From assembly GCF_002252525.1 (NCBI RefSeq), contig NZ_NNRM01000017.1, positions 372,001 through 436,000 of the forward strand: DNA of 64,000 bases. The letters run 5' to 3'. The DNA comes from Brucella pseudogrignonensis (lineage in GTDB: Bacteria > Pseudomonadota > Alphaproteobacteria > Rhizobiales > Rhizobiaceae). Below are positions 44,032 through 52,864 of the stretch, piece by piece. The number at the start of each line of letters is the position of its first letter. The first letter of the stretch is position 1. Below the pieces are notes generated by a model, which saw only the letters and a program-made list of their open reading frames with translations, did no database searches and was not told the origin of the DNA. The position numbers and the translations under genes are program-made.

Positions 44032-45147
44032 ATGGCACGTATTGAAAAAGTTGAACTGCGCATGGTCGACCTTCCGCCGAAGGTCAAACGTACCGATGCG
44101 ATCCAGAGCTTTGTCAGTCAGGAAACGCCAATCGTCACCATTACCGACAGTGATGGGGCGGTGGGTACGGGCTATAGCTACACCATCGGCACCGGCGGCT
44201 CGTCCGTCATGCGCCTGTTGAACGACCATCTGGTGCCGCTGATTATCAATGAGGATGCGGATTGCATTGAGGCGATCTGGCGTAAGCTCGAATTTGCGAC
44301 CCACGCCACAACCATCGGCGCGATTACCGCTTTGGCGCTTGCTGCCATTGACACGGCCCTCTGGGATTTGCGTGCGAAGAAACAGAACCTGCCGCTGTGG
44401 AAGCTTGCAGGCGGTGCCAAAGATCGCTGTCCGCTTTACACCACTGAAGGCGGCTGGCTGCATATCGAGAAAGAAGCGCTGGTCGAGGATGCTCTAGCCG
44501 CCAAAGCCAAGGGGTTCTCTGGTTCCAAAGTGAAAATCGGTAAGCCACATGGTTCGGAAGATTATGCGCGCCTTTCGGCTGTTCGTGCAGCCGTGGGTGA
44601 CGGTTTTGAGATCATGACCGACTGCAATCAGGGCTTTACGGTTGACGAGTCCATTCGTCGTGCTGAGCGTCTGAAAGAGCTTGATCTTGCATGGATCGAA
44701 GAGCCGCTTCCGGCGGATGATCTGGACGGTCATATCCGCCTGACCCGCTCCACCCCGACACCGATTGCGGTTGGTGAATCGATCTATTCGATCCGCCATT
44801 TCCGCGAATATATGCAGAAGGGTGCTTGCTCCATCGTGCAGGTGGATGTGGCGCGCATCGGCGGCATCACGCCTTGGCTGAAAGTGGCACACGCCGCGGA
44901 AGCCTTCGACATTCCAGTTTGCCCGCACTTCCTGATGGAACTGCATGTCAGCCTCACCTGTGCCGTGCAGAACGGGCGCTATGTCGAATATATTCCGCAG
45001 CTTGATGATCTGACCACCAAGGGTATGGAAATTCGTGATGGCCACGCCATTGCGCCTTCCGAGCCGGGTATTGGCATTTCGTGGGATTGGGATGCCGTGC
45101 GTGCGCGGTCGGTTTCAGAATTCACCCGCGAGATCGTGAGGTCGTAA
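44032..45147 (+). CDS. Mandelate racemase/muconate lactonizing enzyme family protein
   Basis: This 371-residue enolase-superfamily enzyme probably dehydrates or epimerises a sugar acid. The MR-subgroup active site is visible: Lys pair in 'SKVKIGKPHG', metal ligands in 'DCNQGF', 'WIEEPL' and 'AVGES', the 'DVARIGGITPW' aspartate and the catalytic histidine in 'CPHFLMELH'. It is distinct from the L-fuconate dehydratase at 48842, so the region has two such enzymes. The start is two bases after the ATPase stop, and its own stop overlaps the mutarotase start. Its exact substrate cannot be read from the sequence. Confidence 0.88.
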   Translation: MARIEKVELRMVDLPPKVKRTDAIQSFVSQETPIVTITDSDGAVGTGYSYTIGTGGSSVMRLLNDHLVPLIINEDADCIEAIWRKLEFATHATTIGAITALALAAIDTALWDLRAKKQNLPLWKLAGGAKDRCPLYTTEGGWLHIEKEALVEDALAAKAKGFSGSKVKIGKPHGSEDYARLSAVRAAVGDGFEIMTDCNQGFTVDESIRRAERLKELDLAWIEEPLPADDLDGHIRLTRSTPTPIAVGESIYSIRHFREYMQKGACSIVQVDVARIGGITPWLKVAHAAEAFDIPVCPHFLMELHVSLTCAVQNGRYVEYIPQLDDLTTKGMEIRDGHAIAPSEPGIGISWDWDAVRARSVSEFTREIVRS

Positions 45148-45479
45148 TGGCGCAGCGAATGGGCATGGTGATCGGGCTGAAGCCTGAAAAGATCGCAGAA
45201 TATAAAAAGCTGCACGCGAGTGTGTGGCCGGAGATTCTTGCACTCATTTCCGAGTGCAACATCACCAATTACACAATCTTTCTCAAAGAGCCGGAAAACC
45301 TGCTGTTTGGCACATGGGACTATGTCGGCACCGACTTTGAAGCCGATATGAAGAAGATGGCCGATAATCCGAAAAATCAGGAATGGTGGTCAGTCTGTAT
45401 GCCATGCCAGAAGCCGCTTGAAACCCGCAAAGAGGGTGAGTGGTGGGCGATGATGGAGGAGGTTTTCCATCATGACTGA
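45147..45479 (+). CDS. L-rhamnose/L-fucose-type mutarotase
   Basis: This 110-residue alpha/beta protein of the RhaM/FucM-like family interconverts anomers of a 6-deoxy sugar. 'MGMVIGLKPEKIAEYKKLHASVWPEIL' carries the conserved His and 'NYTIFL' and 'WWSVCMPCQKPL' the other conserved positions. ATG overlaps the previous stop by one base (TAATG), and the gene overlaps the next start by eight bases. A mutarotase directly supports a route that begins with a sugar dehydrogenase acting on one anomer. Confidence 0.9.
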   Translation: MAQRMGMVIGLKPEKIAEYKKLHASVWPEILALISECNITNYTIFLKEPENLLFGTWDYVGTDFEADMKKMADNPKNQEWWSVCMPCQKPLETRKEGEWWAMMEEVFHHD

Positions 45480-46551
45480 AGCTTTTGACGCCAAAGCCCT
45501 GCGCCAGTGGTGGGCGAAGCCGTCTGAACCAAAGCCGATTGTTATCTTCGGCGCGGGCAGCATTGTCGGCGACGCACATCTGCCTGCCTATAAGAAGGGC
45601 GGTTTTCCGGTTGCAGGTATTTTCGATCCCAATTTCGAGAAAGCATCGGCACTTGCTGACCAATGGGGCGTGAAGGCTTTTGCCAGTATTGAAGAGGCGC
45701 TAGCCGTTGGAAGTGCGATCTTCGATATGGCAACGCCGCCCTCAGCCCATGCTTCGATCCTCCAGCAATTGCCGGAAGGTTCTGCGTGTCTCATCCAGAA
45801 GCCGATGGGCAGCGATCTTGCAGCTGCTACGGAAATCTTGCAAGTCTGCCGCGCACGCAATCTCAAGGCTGCGGTGAATTTCCAGCTGCGTTTCGCGCCG
45901 ATGATGTTGGCACTTTACGATGCTGTGGATCAGGGCTTGCTTGGCGAAGTGGTGGATTTTGACGCATGGCTGGCGCTTGCAACCCCTTGGGGTCTGTGGC
46001 CGTTCCTGAAAGGTCTGCCACGTATTGAGATCGCCATGCACTCGATCCATTATCTGGATTTCGTGCGCGGTCTGCTCGGCAATCCGCAAGGCGTTCACGC
46101 CAAGACGCTTGGGCATCCAAACCATGAAGTTGCACAGACCCGCACGGCTGCAATTCTCGACTATGGCAACCGCGTGCGCTGTGCACTGTCGATCAATCAC
46201 GACCATGATTTTGGCCGCAAATTTCAGGCCTGCGAGTTCCGCATTTGCGGGACTGAGGGTGCAGCCTATGTGAAACTCGGCGTCAATCTCGACTATCCGC
46301 GCGGCGAACCGGACGAGCTTTGGATCAAGCCAAAGGGTGGCGACGACTGGGTGCAGGTGGAGCTTCAAGGCGCATGGTTCCCGGACGCATTCTTAAACCG
46401 CATGGCGCAGTTACAGCGCTTCGCCACTGGTGAAGATGCAGAACTGATCGGCTCGGTTGAAGATGCATGGCACACTATGGCGCTGGTCGAAGCGGCCTAT
46501 CAGTCAAGCGCTGCGCCCGCCACGCCGCTTGCCGCAAAACCGGAGTTCTGA
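45472..46551 (+). CDS. Gfo/Idh/MocA-family oxidoreductase, candidate sugar dehydrogenase
   Basis: This 359-residue NAD(P)-dependent oxidoreductase has the N-terminal fold '[33 protein letters not shown]' (about residues 22-54) and '[11 protein letters not shown]', where the Lys-Pro is the family's catalytic/cofactor motif. The C-terminal domain has '[19 protein letters not shown]' with the conserved His. Family members oxidise cyclic polyols or sugars. As no classical L-fucose dehydrogenase is seen in the region, this gene or the SDR are the candidates for the first step. Confidence 0.88.
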   Translation: MTEAFDAKALRQWWAKPSEPKPIVIFGAGSIVGDAHLPAYKKGGFPVAGIFDPNFEKASALADQWGVKAFASIEEALAVGSAIFDMATPPSAHASILQQLPEGSACLIQKPMGSDLAAATEILQVCRARNLKAAVNFQLRFAPMMLALYDAVDQGLLGEVVDFDAWLALATPWGLWPFLKGLPRIEIAMHSIHYLDFVRGLLGNPQGVHAKTLGHPNHEVAQTRTAAILDYGNRVRCALSINHDHDFGRKFQACEFRICGTEGAAYVKLGVNLDYPRGEPDELWIKPKGGDDWVQVELQGAWFPDAFLNRMAQLQRFATGEDAELIGSVEDAWHTMALVEAAYQSSAAPATPLAAKPEF

Positions 46552-46553
46552 TC

Positions 46554-47000
46554 ATGTCTGAACAGACGATCTATTTTGAAGACTATGAATTGGGCCATCA
46601 GCGCATAACCTATGGCCGCACGATCACCGAAACGGATTTCGTAGTTCACGCCGGTCATACGGGCGATTTCTTTCCGCACCACATGGATGCGGAATTTGCA
46701 AAAACTTTGCCGGGTGGTCAGCGTATCGCGCATGGCACGATGATCTTTGCAATCGGCGTCGGCCTGACTGCGACGCTGATTAACCCTGTTGCGTTTTCCT
46801 ATGGCTATGACCGCCTTCGGTTCGTGCGTCCGGTGCATATCGGCGATACGATCCGCACGCGCGTGACGATCAGCGCTAAGGAAGACGACCCGAAACGGAC
46901 AAATCTGGGCCGCGTTACCGAGCGGTGCGAAGTGCTTAATCAGCGGGACGAAGTGGTGCTTGCTTGTGACCACATCCTGCTTGTTGAACGGAAGGCATGA
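46554..47000 (+). CDS. MaoC-like hot-dog dehydratase
   Basis: This 148-residue hot-dog-fold protein has the hydratase-2 pattern '[26 protein letters not shown]' with conserved Asp and His, and '[15 protein letters not shown]'. MaoC proteins usually hydrate or dehydrate acyl-CoA thioesters, which is unusual amid sugar-acid genes and recalls the CoA-transferase at 35452. I start at ATG 46554, two bases after the previous stop; the frame from 46467 runs inside the preceding gene. It overlaps the next start by 4 bases. The substrate is unknown. Confidence 0.85.
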   Translation: MSEQTIYFEDYELGHQRITYGRTITETDFVVHAGHTGDFFPHHMDAEFAKTLPGGQRIAHGTMIFAIGVGLTATLINPVAFSYGYDRLRFVRPVHIGDTIRTRVTISAKEDDPKRTNLGRVTERCEVLNQRDEVVLACDHILLVERKA

Positions 47001-47737
47001 CTATGACGATACGATTTGATGGAAAAACCGCACTGGTGACAGCTGCCGCTCAGGGCATTGGCCGTGCGAGTGCGCTGGCTTTTGCGGAAGCAGGTGCCAA
47101 GGTCTATGCGACCGATATCAACGAAGCAGCGCTGAAGGAACTCGAAGGCGTTTCGGGTATCATCACCCGCAAACTCAACGTGCTTGACGAGGCCGAAGTG
47201 AAGGCGCTCGTTGCCGAGATCGGTCAGGTCGACATCCTGTTCAACTGCGCAGGCGTCGTCCATGGTGGTTCGATTTTGGAAATGAAGGATGAAGACCTCG
47301 ACTTCGCCGTCAATCTCAACGTCAAGGCGATGATCCGCACCATTCAGGCCGTGCTGCCGGGTATGCTGGAACGCAAGGACGGTGCCATCGTCAACATGGC
47401 ATCCGTTGCTTCAAGCGTTAAAGGCGTGCCGAACCGCTTTGCCTATGGCGTCACCAAGGCGGCCGTCATCGGTCTGACCAAGGCTGTTGCTGCCGACTAT
47501 GTTGCCAAGGGCATCCGCTGCAACGCCATCTGCCCCGGTACGGTTGAAAGCCCGTCGCTGCAGGATCGCCTGCGTGCGCAGGGCGATTATGAAGAGCAGC
47601 GTGCAGCCTTCATCGCGCGTCAGCCAATTGGCCGTATCGGCCAGCCGGAAGAAATTGCCGATCTCGCGGTCTATCTCGCAGGTGCAACTTACACGACCGG
47701 TCAGGCCTACAACATCGACGGTGGTTGGACGATCTAG
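46997..47737 (+). CDS. SDR dehydrogenase, candidate 2-keto-3-deoxy-L-fuconate dehydrogenase
   Basis: This 246-residue short-chain dehydrogenase has the cofactor motif '[13 protein letters not shown]', 'NCAG', the catalytic 'YGVTKAA' (Tyr and Lys) with an upstream 'NMASVASS' serine, and '[11 protein letters not shown]'. Its resemblance is to the 2-keto-3-deoxy-L-fuconate 4-dehydrogenase group ('[16 protein letters not shown]', '[18 protein letters not shown]'). It would give 2,4-diketo-3-deoxy-L-fuconate for the FAH-family hydrolase that follows. It is coupled by an ATGA overlap to the MaoC-like gene. The exact substrate is an inference. Confidence 0.88.
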   Translation: MTMTIRFDGKTALVTAAAQGIGRASALAFAEAGAKVYATDINEAALKELEGVSGIITRKLNVLDEAEVKALVAEIGQVDILFNCAGVVHGGSILEMKDEDLDFAVNLNVKAMIRTIQAVLPGMLERKDGAIVNMASVASSVKGVPNRFAYGVTKAAVIGLTKAVAADYVAKGIRCNAICPGTVESPSLQDRLRAQGDYEEQRAAFIARQPIGRIGQPEEIADLAVYLAGATYTTGQAYNIDGGWTI

Positions 47738-47926
47738 GGCAGTCGATATTCAGGCTCTGGCGGCCTGCAAATGGCACTTTTCTGCGCTTCCGGTGCTCAT
47801 GTACCTTAAAGTACACTCCGCTCCGGTTCTCGAAAAACACCATTTTCGGCACGCCATAACCAGAATCTCAACCACCCTTGTTCGCCCCATCGTTACCAAT
47901 TCAGCATCCCCACAAGGAGTAAACTC
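47738..47926. repeat. Dispersed palindromic element between SDR and FAH-family genes
   Basis: The segment about 47785-47870 reads as a mobile intergenic repeat rather than an operon spacer: GGTGCTCATGTACCTTAAAG and the GTAC-6-GTAC core, flanked by CGCTTCCGG/CCGCTCCGG-like halves. The preceding and following genes are on the same strand. A new promoter may exist before 47927. Confidence 0.45.
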
Positions 47927-48772
47927 ATGAAATTTCTTCGCTATGGCGAAACCGGTCAGGAAAAGCCGGGCCTTCTCGATGCCGACGGCAACATCCGTGA
48001 TCTGTCTGCCCATGTCAGCGATTTGTCGGGTGCCGTTCTCAGCCCTGAAGCACTAGCCAAGCTCGGTTCGCTTGATGTCAATGCGCTGCCAAAGGTCGAA
48101 GGCAACCCGCGCCTTGGCCCATGTGTTGCAGGCACCGGCAAGTTCATCTGCATCGGCCTCAACTATGCCGATCACGCAGCAGAATCCGGTATGGCTGTGC
48201 CACCAGAGCCAGTTATTTTCATGAAGGCAACCTCGGCCATCGTCGGCCCGAATGACGATCTGCTGATCCCGCGTGGTTCGGAAAAGACCGACTGGGAAGT
48301 CGAACTCGGCATCGTCATCGGCAAGACCGCGAAATATGTCTCGGAAGATGATGCGCTTGATTATGTTGCTGGCTACTGCACGCTGCATGACGTTTCGGAG
48401 CGCGCTTTCCAGATCGAACGCGCCGGTCAGTGGACCAAGGGCAAGTCTTGCGACACATTCGGCCCGACCGGCCCATGGCTGGTAACAAAGGACGAAGTTG
48501 CTGATCCGCAGGATCTCAAAATGTGGCTCACCGTCAACGGCGAAACCATGCAGGACGGCTCGACCAAGACCATGGTCTACGGCGTGCGCCATCTGGTTTC
48601 CTATCTCTCGCAGTTCATGTCACTGCAGCCGGGCGATATCATTTCCACCGGTACGCCTCCGGGCGTTGGCATGGGCATGAAACCACCGCGCTACCTCAAG
48701 GCTGGCGATGTTGTCGAACTCGGCATTGAAGGCCTCGGTTCGCAGAAGCAGAACGTGCGCGCGGACGTTTAA
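47927..48772 (+). CDS. Fumarylacetoacetate hydrolase family, candidate 2,4-diketo-3-deoxy-L-fuconate hydrolase
   Basis: This 281-residue FAH-fold hydrolase has 'IGLNYADHAAESG', 'KATSAIVGPND', the metal-binding Glu cluster in 'DWEVELGIVIGKTAKYV', and 'STGTPPGVGMGMKPP'. The family splits 1,3-diketones; in the L-fucose pathway it cuts 2,4-diketo-3-deoxy-L-fuconate to pyruvate and L-lactate. GGAGTAAACTC precedes the ATG. A dispersed repeat separates it from the SDR gene and another from the dehydratase gene. Confidence 0.9.
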   Translation: MKFLRYGETGQEKPGLLDADGNIRDLSAHVSDLSGAVLSPEALAKLGSLDVNALPKVEGNPRLGPCVAGTGKFICIGLNYADHAAESGMAVPPEPVIFMKATSAIVGPNDDLLIPRGSEKTDWEVELGIVIGKTAKYVSEDDALDYVAGYCTLHDVSERAFQIERAGQWTKGKSCDTFGPTGPWLVTKDEVADPQDLKMWLTVNGETMQDGSTKTMVYGVRHLVSYLSQFMSLQPGDIISTGTPPGVGMGMKPPRYLKAGDVVELGIEGLGSQKQNVRADV

Positions 48773-48778
48773 TTTTCT

Positions 48779-48826
48779 TGAGCATGATCTCTAAAACCGG
48801 TCTCCATTTTTGGGGATCATGCTCAG
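48779..48826. repeat. Dispersed hairpin repeat GAGCATGATC...GATCATGCTC
   Basis: TGAGCATGATC (48780-48790) and GATCATGCTCA (about 48816-48826) flank a core with AAAACCGG and CCATTTTTGG. The 11-bp arms make a strong hairpin in the 69-base gap between the hydrolase and dehydratase genes. It differs from the GCGCATCCC family. Confidence 0.65.
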
Positions 48827-48841
48827 ATCACGGAATCAAAC

Positions 48842-50119
48842 ATGACGAAAATTACTGATCTGCGCGTCTTCGATCTGCGCTTCCCGACTTCGCAAAGTCT
48901 GGACGGTTCCGACGCGATGAATCCGGACCCGGACTACTCGGCAGCTTATGTCATCCTCGATACGGATGACGAAGCGCTGAAAGGCCACGGGCTTACCTTC
49001 ACCATTGGTCGCGGCAATGACATTTGCTGTCAGGCTATTCTTGCCATGCGTCATCTGGTGGTCGGCTCCTCGATGGATGATTTCCTCGCGGCCCCTGGCA
49101 AGTTCTGGCGTTACCTGACCGGCGATAGCCAGCTGCGCTGGATCGGCCCGGACAAGGGCGCGATGCATCTCGCCACCGGTGCAGTCGTCAACGCCTTCTG
49201 GGACCTCGCTGCAAAGCAGGCGGGCAAGCCGGTATGGCGGCTCGTGGCCGATATGTCGCCGGAAGAAATTGCCGATATCGTCGATTATCGCTATCTCACC
49301 GATGCACTGACGCGCGAGGAAGCTGTCGAAATTCTGCGCAAAGCAGAAAGCGGCAAGGCAGAGCGTATCGCCAAGCTCGAAGCCACTGGCTATCCTTGCT
49401 ACACGACGTCTGCTGGCTGGCTTGGCTACGGTGATGACAAGCTGCGTCGTCTCTGTCAGGAAGCGATTGATGAAGGTTTCAACCACATCAAGATGAAGGT
49501 TGGCCGTGATCTTGAAGACGATATTCGTCGTCTCACCATCGCGCGTGAAGTGATCGGTCCAGATCGTTATCTGATGATCGACGCCAATCAGGTGTGGGAA
49601 GTTGATCAGGCGATCGAGTGGGTCAACAAGCTTGCCTTCTCGAAGCCGTTCTTCATCGAAGAACCGACCAGCCCGGATGATGTTGCAGGTCATCGCAAAA
49701 TTCGCGAAGCCATTGGCGATGTGAAGGTTGCGACCGGCGAAATGTGCCAGAACCGCATCATGTTCAAGCAGTTCATCGCGGAAGGCGCTATCGACATTGT
49801 TCAGATCGACAGCTGCCGTATGGGTGGCCTGAATGAAGTGCTGGCCGTGCTGCTGATTGCTGCGAAATACAACAAGCCAGTCTGGCCACATGCCGGCGGC
49901 GTTGGCCTTTGTGAATATGTGCAGCATCTTTCCATGATCGATTATGTTGCCGTTTCCGGCACCATGGACGGTCGTGTGATCGAATATGTCGATCACCTGC
50001 ACGAGCATTTCATCGAGCCATGCATCATTAAAAATGCAGCTTATATGCCGCCATCGCTGCCGGGCTTCTCGATTGAAATGAAGCCACAGTCGATTACGGA
50101 ATACACCTTCAAAGGTTGA
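48842..50119 (+). CDS. fucD: L-fuconate dehydratase
   Basis: This 425-residue enolase-superfamily enzyme turns L-fuconate into 2-keto-3-deoxy-L-fuconate. The N-terminal 'VFDLRFPTSQSLDGSDAMNPDPDYSAAYV' is diagnostic for the FucD/ENOSF1 group, and 'HIKMKVGRDLEDDIRR' (Lys pair), 'MIDANQVWEVDQAI', 'FIEEPTSPDDV' and 'PVWPHAGGVGLCEYVQH' give the catalytic and metal residues. It is the strongest pathway marker in the region. A perfect 17-bp terminator follows at once, ending the cluster. Confidence 0.94.
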   Translation: MTKITDLRVFDLRFPTSQSLDGSDAMNPDPDYSAAYVILDTDDEALKGHGLTFTIGRGNDICCQAILAMRHLVVGSSMDDFLAAPGKFWRYLTGDSQLRWIGPDKGAMHLATGAVVNAFWDLAAKQAGKPVWRLVADMSPEEIADIVDYRYLTDALTREEAVEILRKAESGKAERIAKLEATGYPCYTTSAGWLGYGDDKLRRLCQEAIDEGFNHIKMKVGRDLEDDIRRLTIAREVIGPDRYLMIDANQVWEVDQAIEWVNKLAFSKPFFIEEPTSPDDVAGHRKIREAIGDVKVATGEMCQNRIMFKQFIAEGAIDIVQIDSCRMGGLNEVLAVLLIAAKYNKPVWPHAGGVGLCEYVQHLSMIDYVAVSGTMDGRVIEYVDHLHEHFIEPCIIKNAAYMPPSLPGFSIEMKPQSITEYTFKG

Positions 50120-50122
50120 TAG

Positions 50123-50158
50123 AAAAGCCGCGCTGGAAGCACTTCCAGCGCGGCTTTT
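50123..50158 (+). terminator. Perfect 17-bp terminator of the sugar-acid cluster
   Basis: AAAAGCCGCGCTGGAAG (50123-50139) and CTTCCAGCGCGGCTTTT (50142-50158) are exact complements with a two-base loop and a T-run, directly after fucD. Confidence 0.93.
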
Positions 50159-50210
50159 GTTTGACGCTTCGTCCGAAGCAAATTTGCTTTACGCTTTTGC
50201 TGGAAATGCC

Positions 50211-50651
50211 TCAGAGAAAGCGGATCATCAGCGCTCCGGTGAGAAGCAGGACCGCGCCTGCGATGCGTCCCGCAGTGATCTCGCGCACAGCAACGCCCAT
50301 GAAACCAATTCGGTCTGCAGCCAGTCCGGCCATCAATTGTCCAGCGACCGCAAGGCCCATCACGGCGGCAGCCCCGATACGTGGTGTCAGCAAAACCGAT
50401 GTCGTGACATAGATGCAGCCGAGTGCGCCGCCAGCCACAAACAACCAGCCCGCTGGCACATTGAACGCCGGAATTGCGCCGGTGACACGCGCCGTTACGG
50501 CTGCGATCATACCAAGAATGACCGCTCCCGACAGAAACGATATTGCAGCGGCGGTGACTGGCGATCCAAGCCCGCGAGCCAGTGCGGCATTGATGGGAGC
50601 CTGAATGGCGATACAGGCACCCGAAAGAATGCCGAACAAGGTCCAGAGCAT
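50211..50651 (-). CDS. DMT/YdcZ-family small membrane transporter
   Basis: This 146-residue inner-membrane protein of the DMT superfamily (DUF606/YdcZ type) has about five hydrophobic segments. 'MLWTLFGILSGACIAIQAPINAALARGLGSPVTAAAISFLSG' is the family's opening, with the conserved 'Q-PINA' motif. Such half-size proteins are thought to act as dimers in export of small molecules. It is convergent with the sugar-acid cluster, so no operon is implied. The substrate is unknown. Confidence 0.85.
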   Translation of the reverse strand: MLWTLFGILSGACIAIQAPINAALARGLGSPVTAAAISFLSGAVILGMIAAVTARVTGAIPAFNVPAGWLFVAGGALGCIYVTTSVLLTPRIGAAAVMGLAVAGQLMAGLAADRIGFMGVAVREITAGRIAGAVLLLTGALMIRFL

Positions 50652-50840
50652 GGAAAATCCTCGCTAAGATGTTGAATAAGTCATGTGATGATAAGCGCAA
50701 TGCGCTGAAACCCGAAAGATAACATTCCCAATTATCTGCAGGGTGCAGTGGTCGCAGAAGAAGCGCTGCAGATCAATCGCAGCAAGGCGGCACGCCGCAA
50801 TCTCACTGAAAAGTGAAGCTGATCGGCGCGTTGGAAAAGC

Positions 50841-51824
50841 TTATTTCTGTTCGCCTGCGGAGATCAGATTCTTGCCACGGCGCTTGGCGTCATAGAGCAG
50901 AGCATCTGCCGCATATAGCGCTGCGGTCACATCGGCAGGCGCAACAGTGAAGCTCACAAGGCCCATCGAGAAACTGACATTGAAGCCTTCACGCGCAACG
51001 GCATCATCAAGCAAAGCCTTGATTTGCTGTGCTTCTGCAAGGTCGCTTGCCTTGGTGCCGCCCAATCGCAGCACAATGAACTCATCGCCGCCAGGGCGCG
51101 CGCTGACTTCATCCGGCCGATTGCGCCCGGCAAGCACTTCTCCGATCAGCCGCAGCAACTCGTCGCCTGCAGAGTGACCGCGCTCGTCATTGACCTGTTT
51201 GAAACGATCAACATCGAAATAGAGCAGCGAGAATGTCAGCCCATGATTACGGAGCGCTAAAATGGCCTTCTCGATTTCCAGCTCGATGCCTGTGCGATTG
51301 GCAATGCCGGTCAAACCGTCGACAAGCGCCAGCTTGCGGGCATCACGCATGATGCGGCGCATACTCAGGATTTCGACGGCGGTGCTAGCAAGATTGGTGA
51401 GTTTCAGTATTTCTTCAGAGGTACAGGGCCGCGATTTTGTATCGAGCGCACAGATCGCACCCAGCGTCGAGCCGTCTGGAGCAATCAGAGGTGCGCCAAG
51501 ATAAAAGCGGATACCCGGCGCATCTTTCACGAAGGGATTGGCGGCAAAGCGATCATCGGATGTCGCATCTTCCACCAGAAAGGGCACTTGGCTTTCGATG
51601 GTTCGCGAGCAGAAGGTGTTCTCATTGGGCACATCGCCAAAAGTGCAGCCAGCCATGCCAATATGATGCGTTACGCGTTCATCAACCAGAGAGACCGCTG
51701 CCATCGGCACACCAAACGTGGACAGGACGAGATTGCAGAGCGCATCCAATGTGCGATCTTGCCCCATCTCGATCGTGTTGTAGGAAGTGAGAACAGCGAG
51801 CCGATGTTTGTCGTGTAGAAGCAT
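50841..51824 (-). CDS. GAF-GGDEF diguanylate cyclase
   Basis: This 327-residue soluble protein has an N-terminal GAF domain (about residues 20-155, with 'LVDERVTHHIGMAG' and 'YLGAPLIAPDGSTLGAICALD') and a C-terminal diguanylate cyclase domain with 'RPGGDEFIVLRLG'. The GGDEF active-site loop is intact, so it should make cyclic di-GMP. 'DGLTGIANRTGIELEIEKA' begins the catalytic domain. No EAL domain follows. The GAF domain may bind a small ligand. No operon partner is seen. Confidence 0.92.
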   Translation of the reverse strand: MLLHDKHRLAVLTSYNTIEMGQDRTLDALCNLVLSTFGVPMAAVSLVDERVTHHIGMAGCTFGDVPNENTFCSRTIESQVPFLVEDATSDDRFAANPFVKDAPGIRFYLGAPLIAPDGSTLGAICALDTKSRPCTSEEILKLTNLASTAVEILSMRRIMRDARKLALVDGLTGIANRTGIELEIEKAILALRNHGLTFSLLYFDVDRFKQVNDERGHSAGDELLRLIGEVLAGRNRPDEVSARPGGDEFIVLRLGGTKASDLAEAQQIKALLDDAVAREGFNVSFSMGLVSFTVAPADVTAALYAADALLYDAKRRGKNLISAGEQK

Positions 51825-51918
51825 GGGGCATCATTAAGCAAATTGGAATGTATCAATCAACTATCAAATACGCCCAAAAGCGCCATGTGGACACTCCTAA
51901 CCAACGACTGGTTGCGCT

Positions 51919-52542
51919 CTAGGTTTTGTCCCAACGAAGGGTCGTATTTTGTTGCCAGCCGTTTTCATGCAGAAGTGGCATATCGCTCTCGAAACATGGC
52001 CAGCCAATACAGAGATAGAAACTGAAGCGCCAGTGTTCTGGTACCTGAAACAGTCTCTTCATGGCGTCCGGTTCAAGAATCGAAACCATGCCAACGCCAA
52101 GACCGAGAGAGCGGGCAGCGAGATTGAGGTTCTGCACAGCCATTGCCGTGCTTTGTTCAAGCGTTGATGCCATGGTCTGCCGACCAAGCCCATGGCCCTC
52201 CACAGGGTCGTTCTCGGTGAAGACGGCCAGTTGCACAGGGGCGGTGCGAATGGCTTCGAGTTTGAGTTGCTGATATTTGTTGGCACGAGCTTCATCATAG
52301 ATGCGTGCGGCCTGCCGGTTTGATGCCTCAAACAGACTATAGACGGCTTCCCGCTTCTCAGTGCTTTCAACCTGGAAGATTCGCCATGGCCGCGAATTGC
52401 CGACAGATGGCGCATAATGCATCGCCTCGCACAGCTTTGTGAGCAGTTCGTCTGGTATGGGATCTGTCAGGAAATGCCTTACGTCCCGCCGCCAGCGCAT
52501 AATATTGAAAAGCGCGTTCTGATCAGCCGGGGAGAATTTCAT
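51919..52542 (-). CDS. bluB: 5,6-dimethylbenzimidazole synthase
   Basis: This 207-residue nitroreductase-like enzyme cleaves reduced FMN to make the lower ligand of vitamin B12. 'MRWRRDVRHFLTDPIPDELL' and 'HYAPSVGNSRPWRIF' carry the FMN-binding residues, and 'SILEPDAMKRLFQVPEHWRF' and 'IGWPC' are typical of BluB. The conserved aspartate expected near residue 32 fits 'RHFLTD'-adjacent positions, but I could not verify its exact alignment. It stands apart from other cobalamin genes in this window. Confidence 0.9.
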   Translation of the reverse strand: MKFSPADQNALFNIMRWRRDVRHFLTDPIPDELLTKLCEAMHYAPSVGNSRPWRIFQVESTEKREAVYSLFEASNRQAARIYDEARANKYQQLKLEAIRTAPVQLAVFTENDPVEGHGLGRQTMASTLEQSTAMAVQNLNLAARSLGLGVGMVSILEPDAMKRLFQVPEHWRFSFYLCIGWPCFESDMPLLHENGWQQNTTLRWDKT

Positions 52543-52621
52543 AAGTCCTCTGAACGCGAGACATCAAATGCCAAGGCTATAAGAGCAAAAAATATGTTTT
52601 GGAACATCATCTGGAGAAGAG

Positions 52622-52697
52622 TGGTGCCCGGAGACGGATTTGAACCGCCGACACGCGGATTTTCAATCCGCTGCTCTACCAACTGAGCTATCCGGGC
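52622..52697 (-). tRNA. tRNA-Phe(GAA)
   Basis: On the minus strand the sequence starts GCCCGGATAGCTCAGTTGGT, folds into a full cloverleaf, has anticodon loop TTGAAAA (GAA) within a GCGGA/TCCGC stem, GTTCAAATC in the T arm, and ends with an encoded CCA. Confidence 0.98.
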
Positions 52698-52864
52698 ATC
52701 CTGTCAGTGATTTCTCACTTAGTGGCGGTGTTGGTGTCCGCCGGAAGTGGGTGCGTTATAGCATTAAATTTCGCGCTGTCCAGCACCCTATCGCACTTTT
52801 TATAAGATTTCTTATAAACATGCTAAAGCACCGATTTCACTGTGGAAATCTGAGCCAATAAGGC

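Noticed and set aside
35452-50119. Recent horizontal transfer of the sugar-acid region
   Set aside because: Codon use and composition look like the rest of the window, and there is no integrase, transposase or tRNA border; transfer cannot be claimed from this sequence.
52417-52686. 89-residue plus-strand frame over the tRNA-Phe gene
   Set aside because: 'VVPGDGFEPPTRGFSIRCST' is antisense of tRNA-Phe, a common false annotation, and the front part overlaps bluB.
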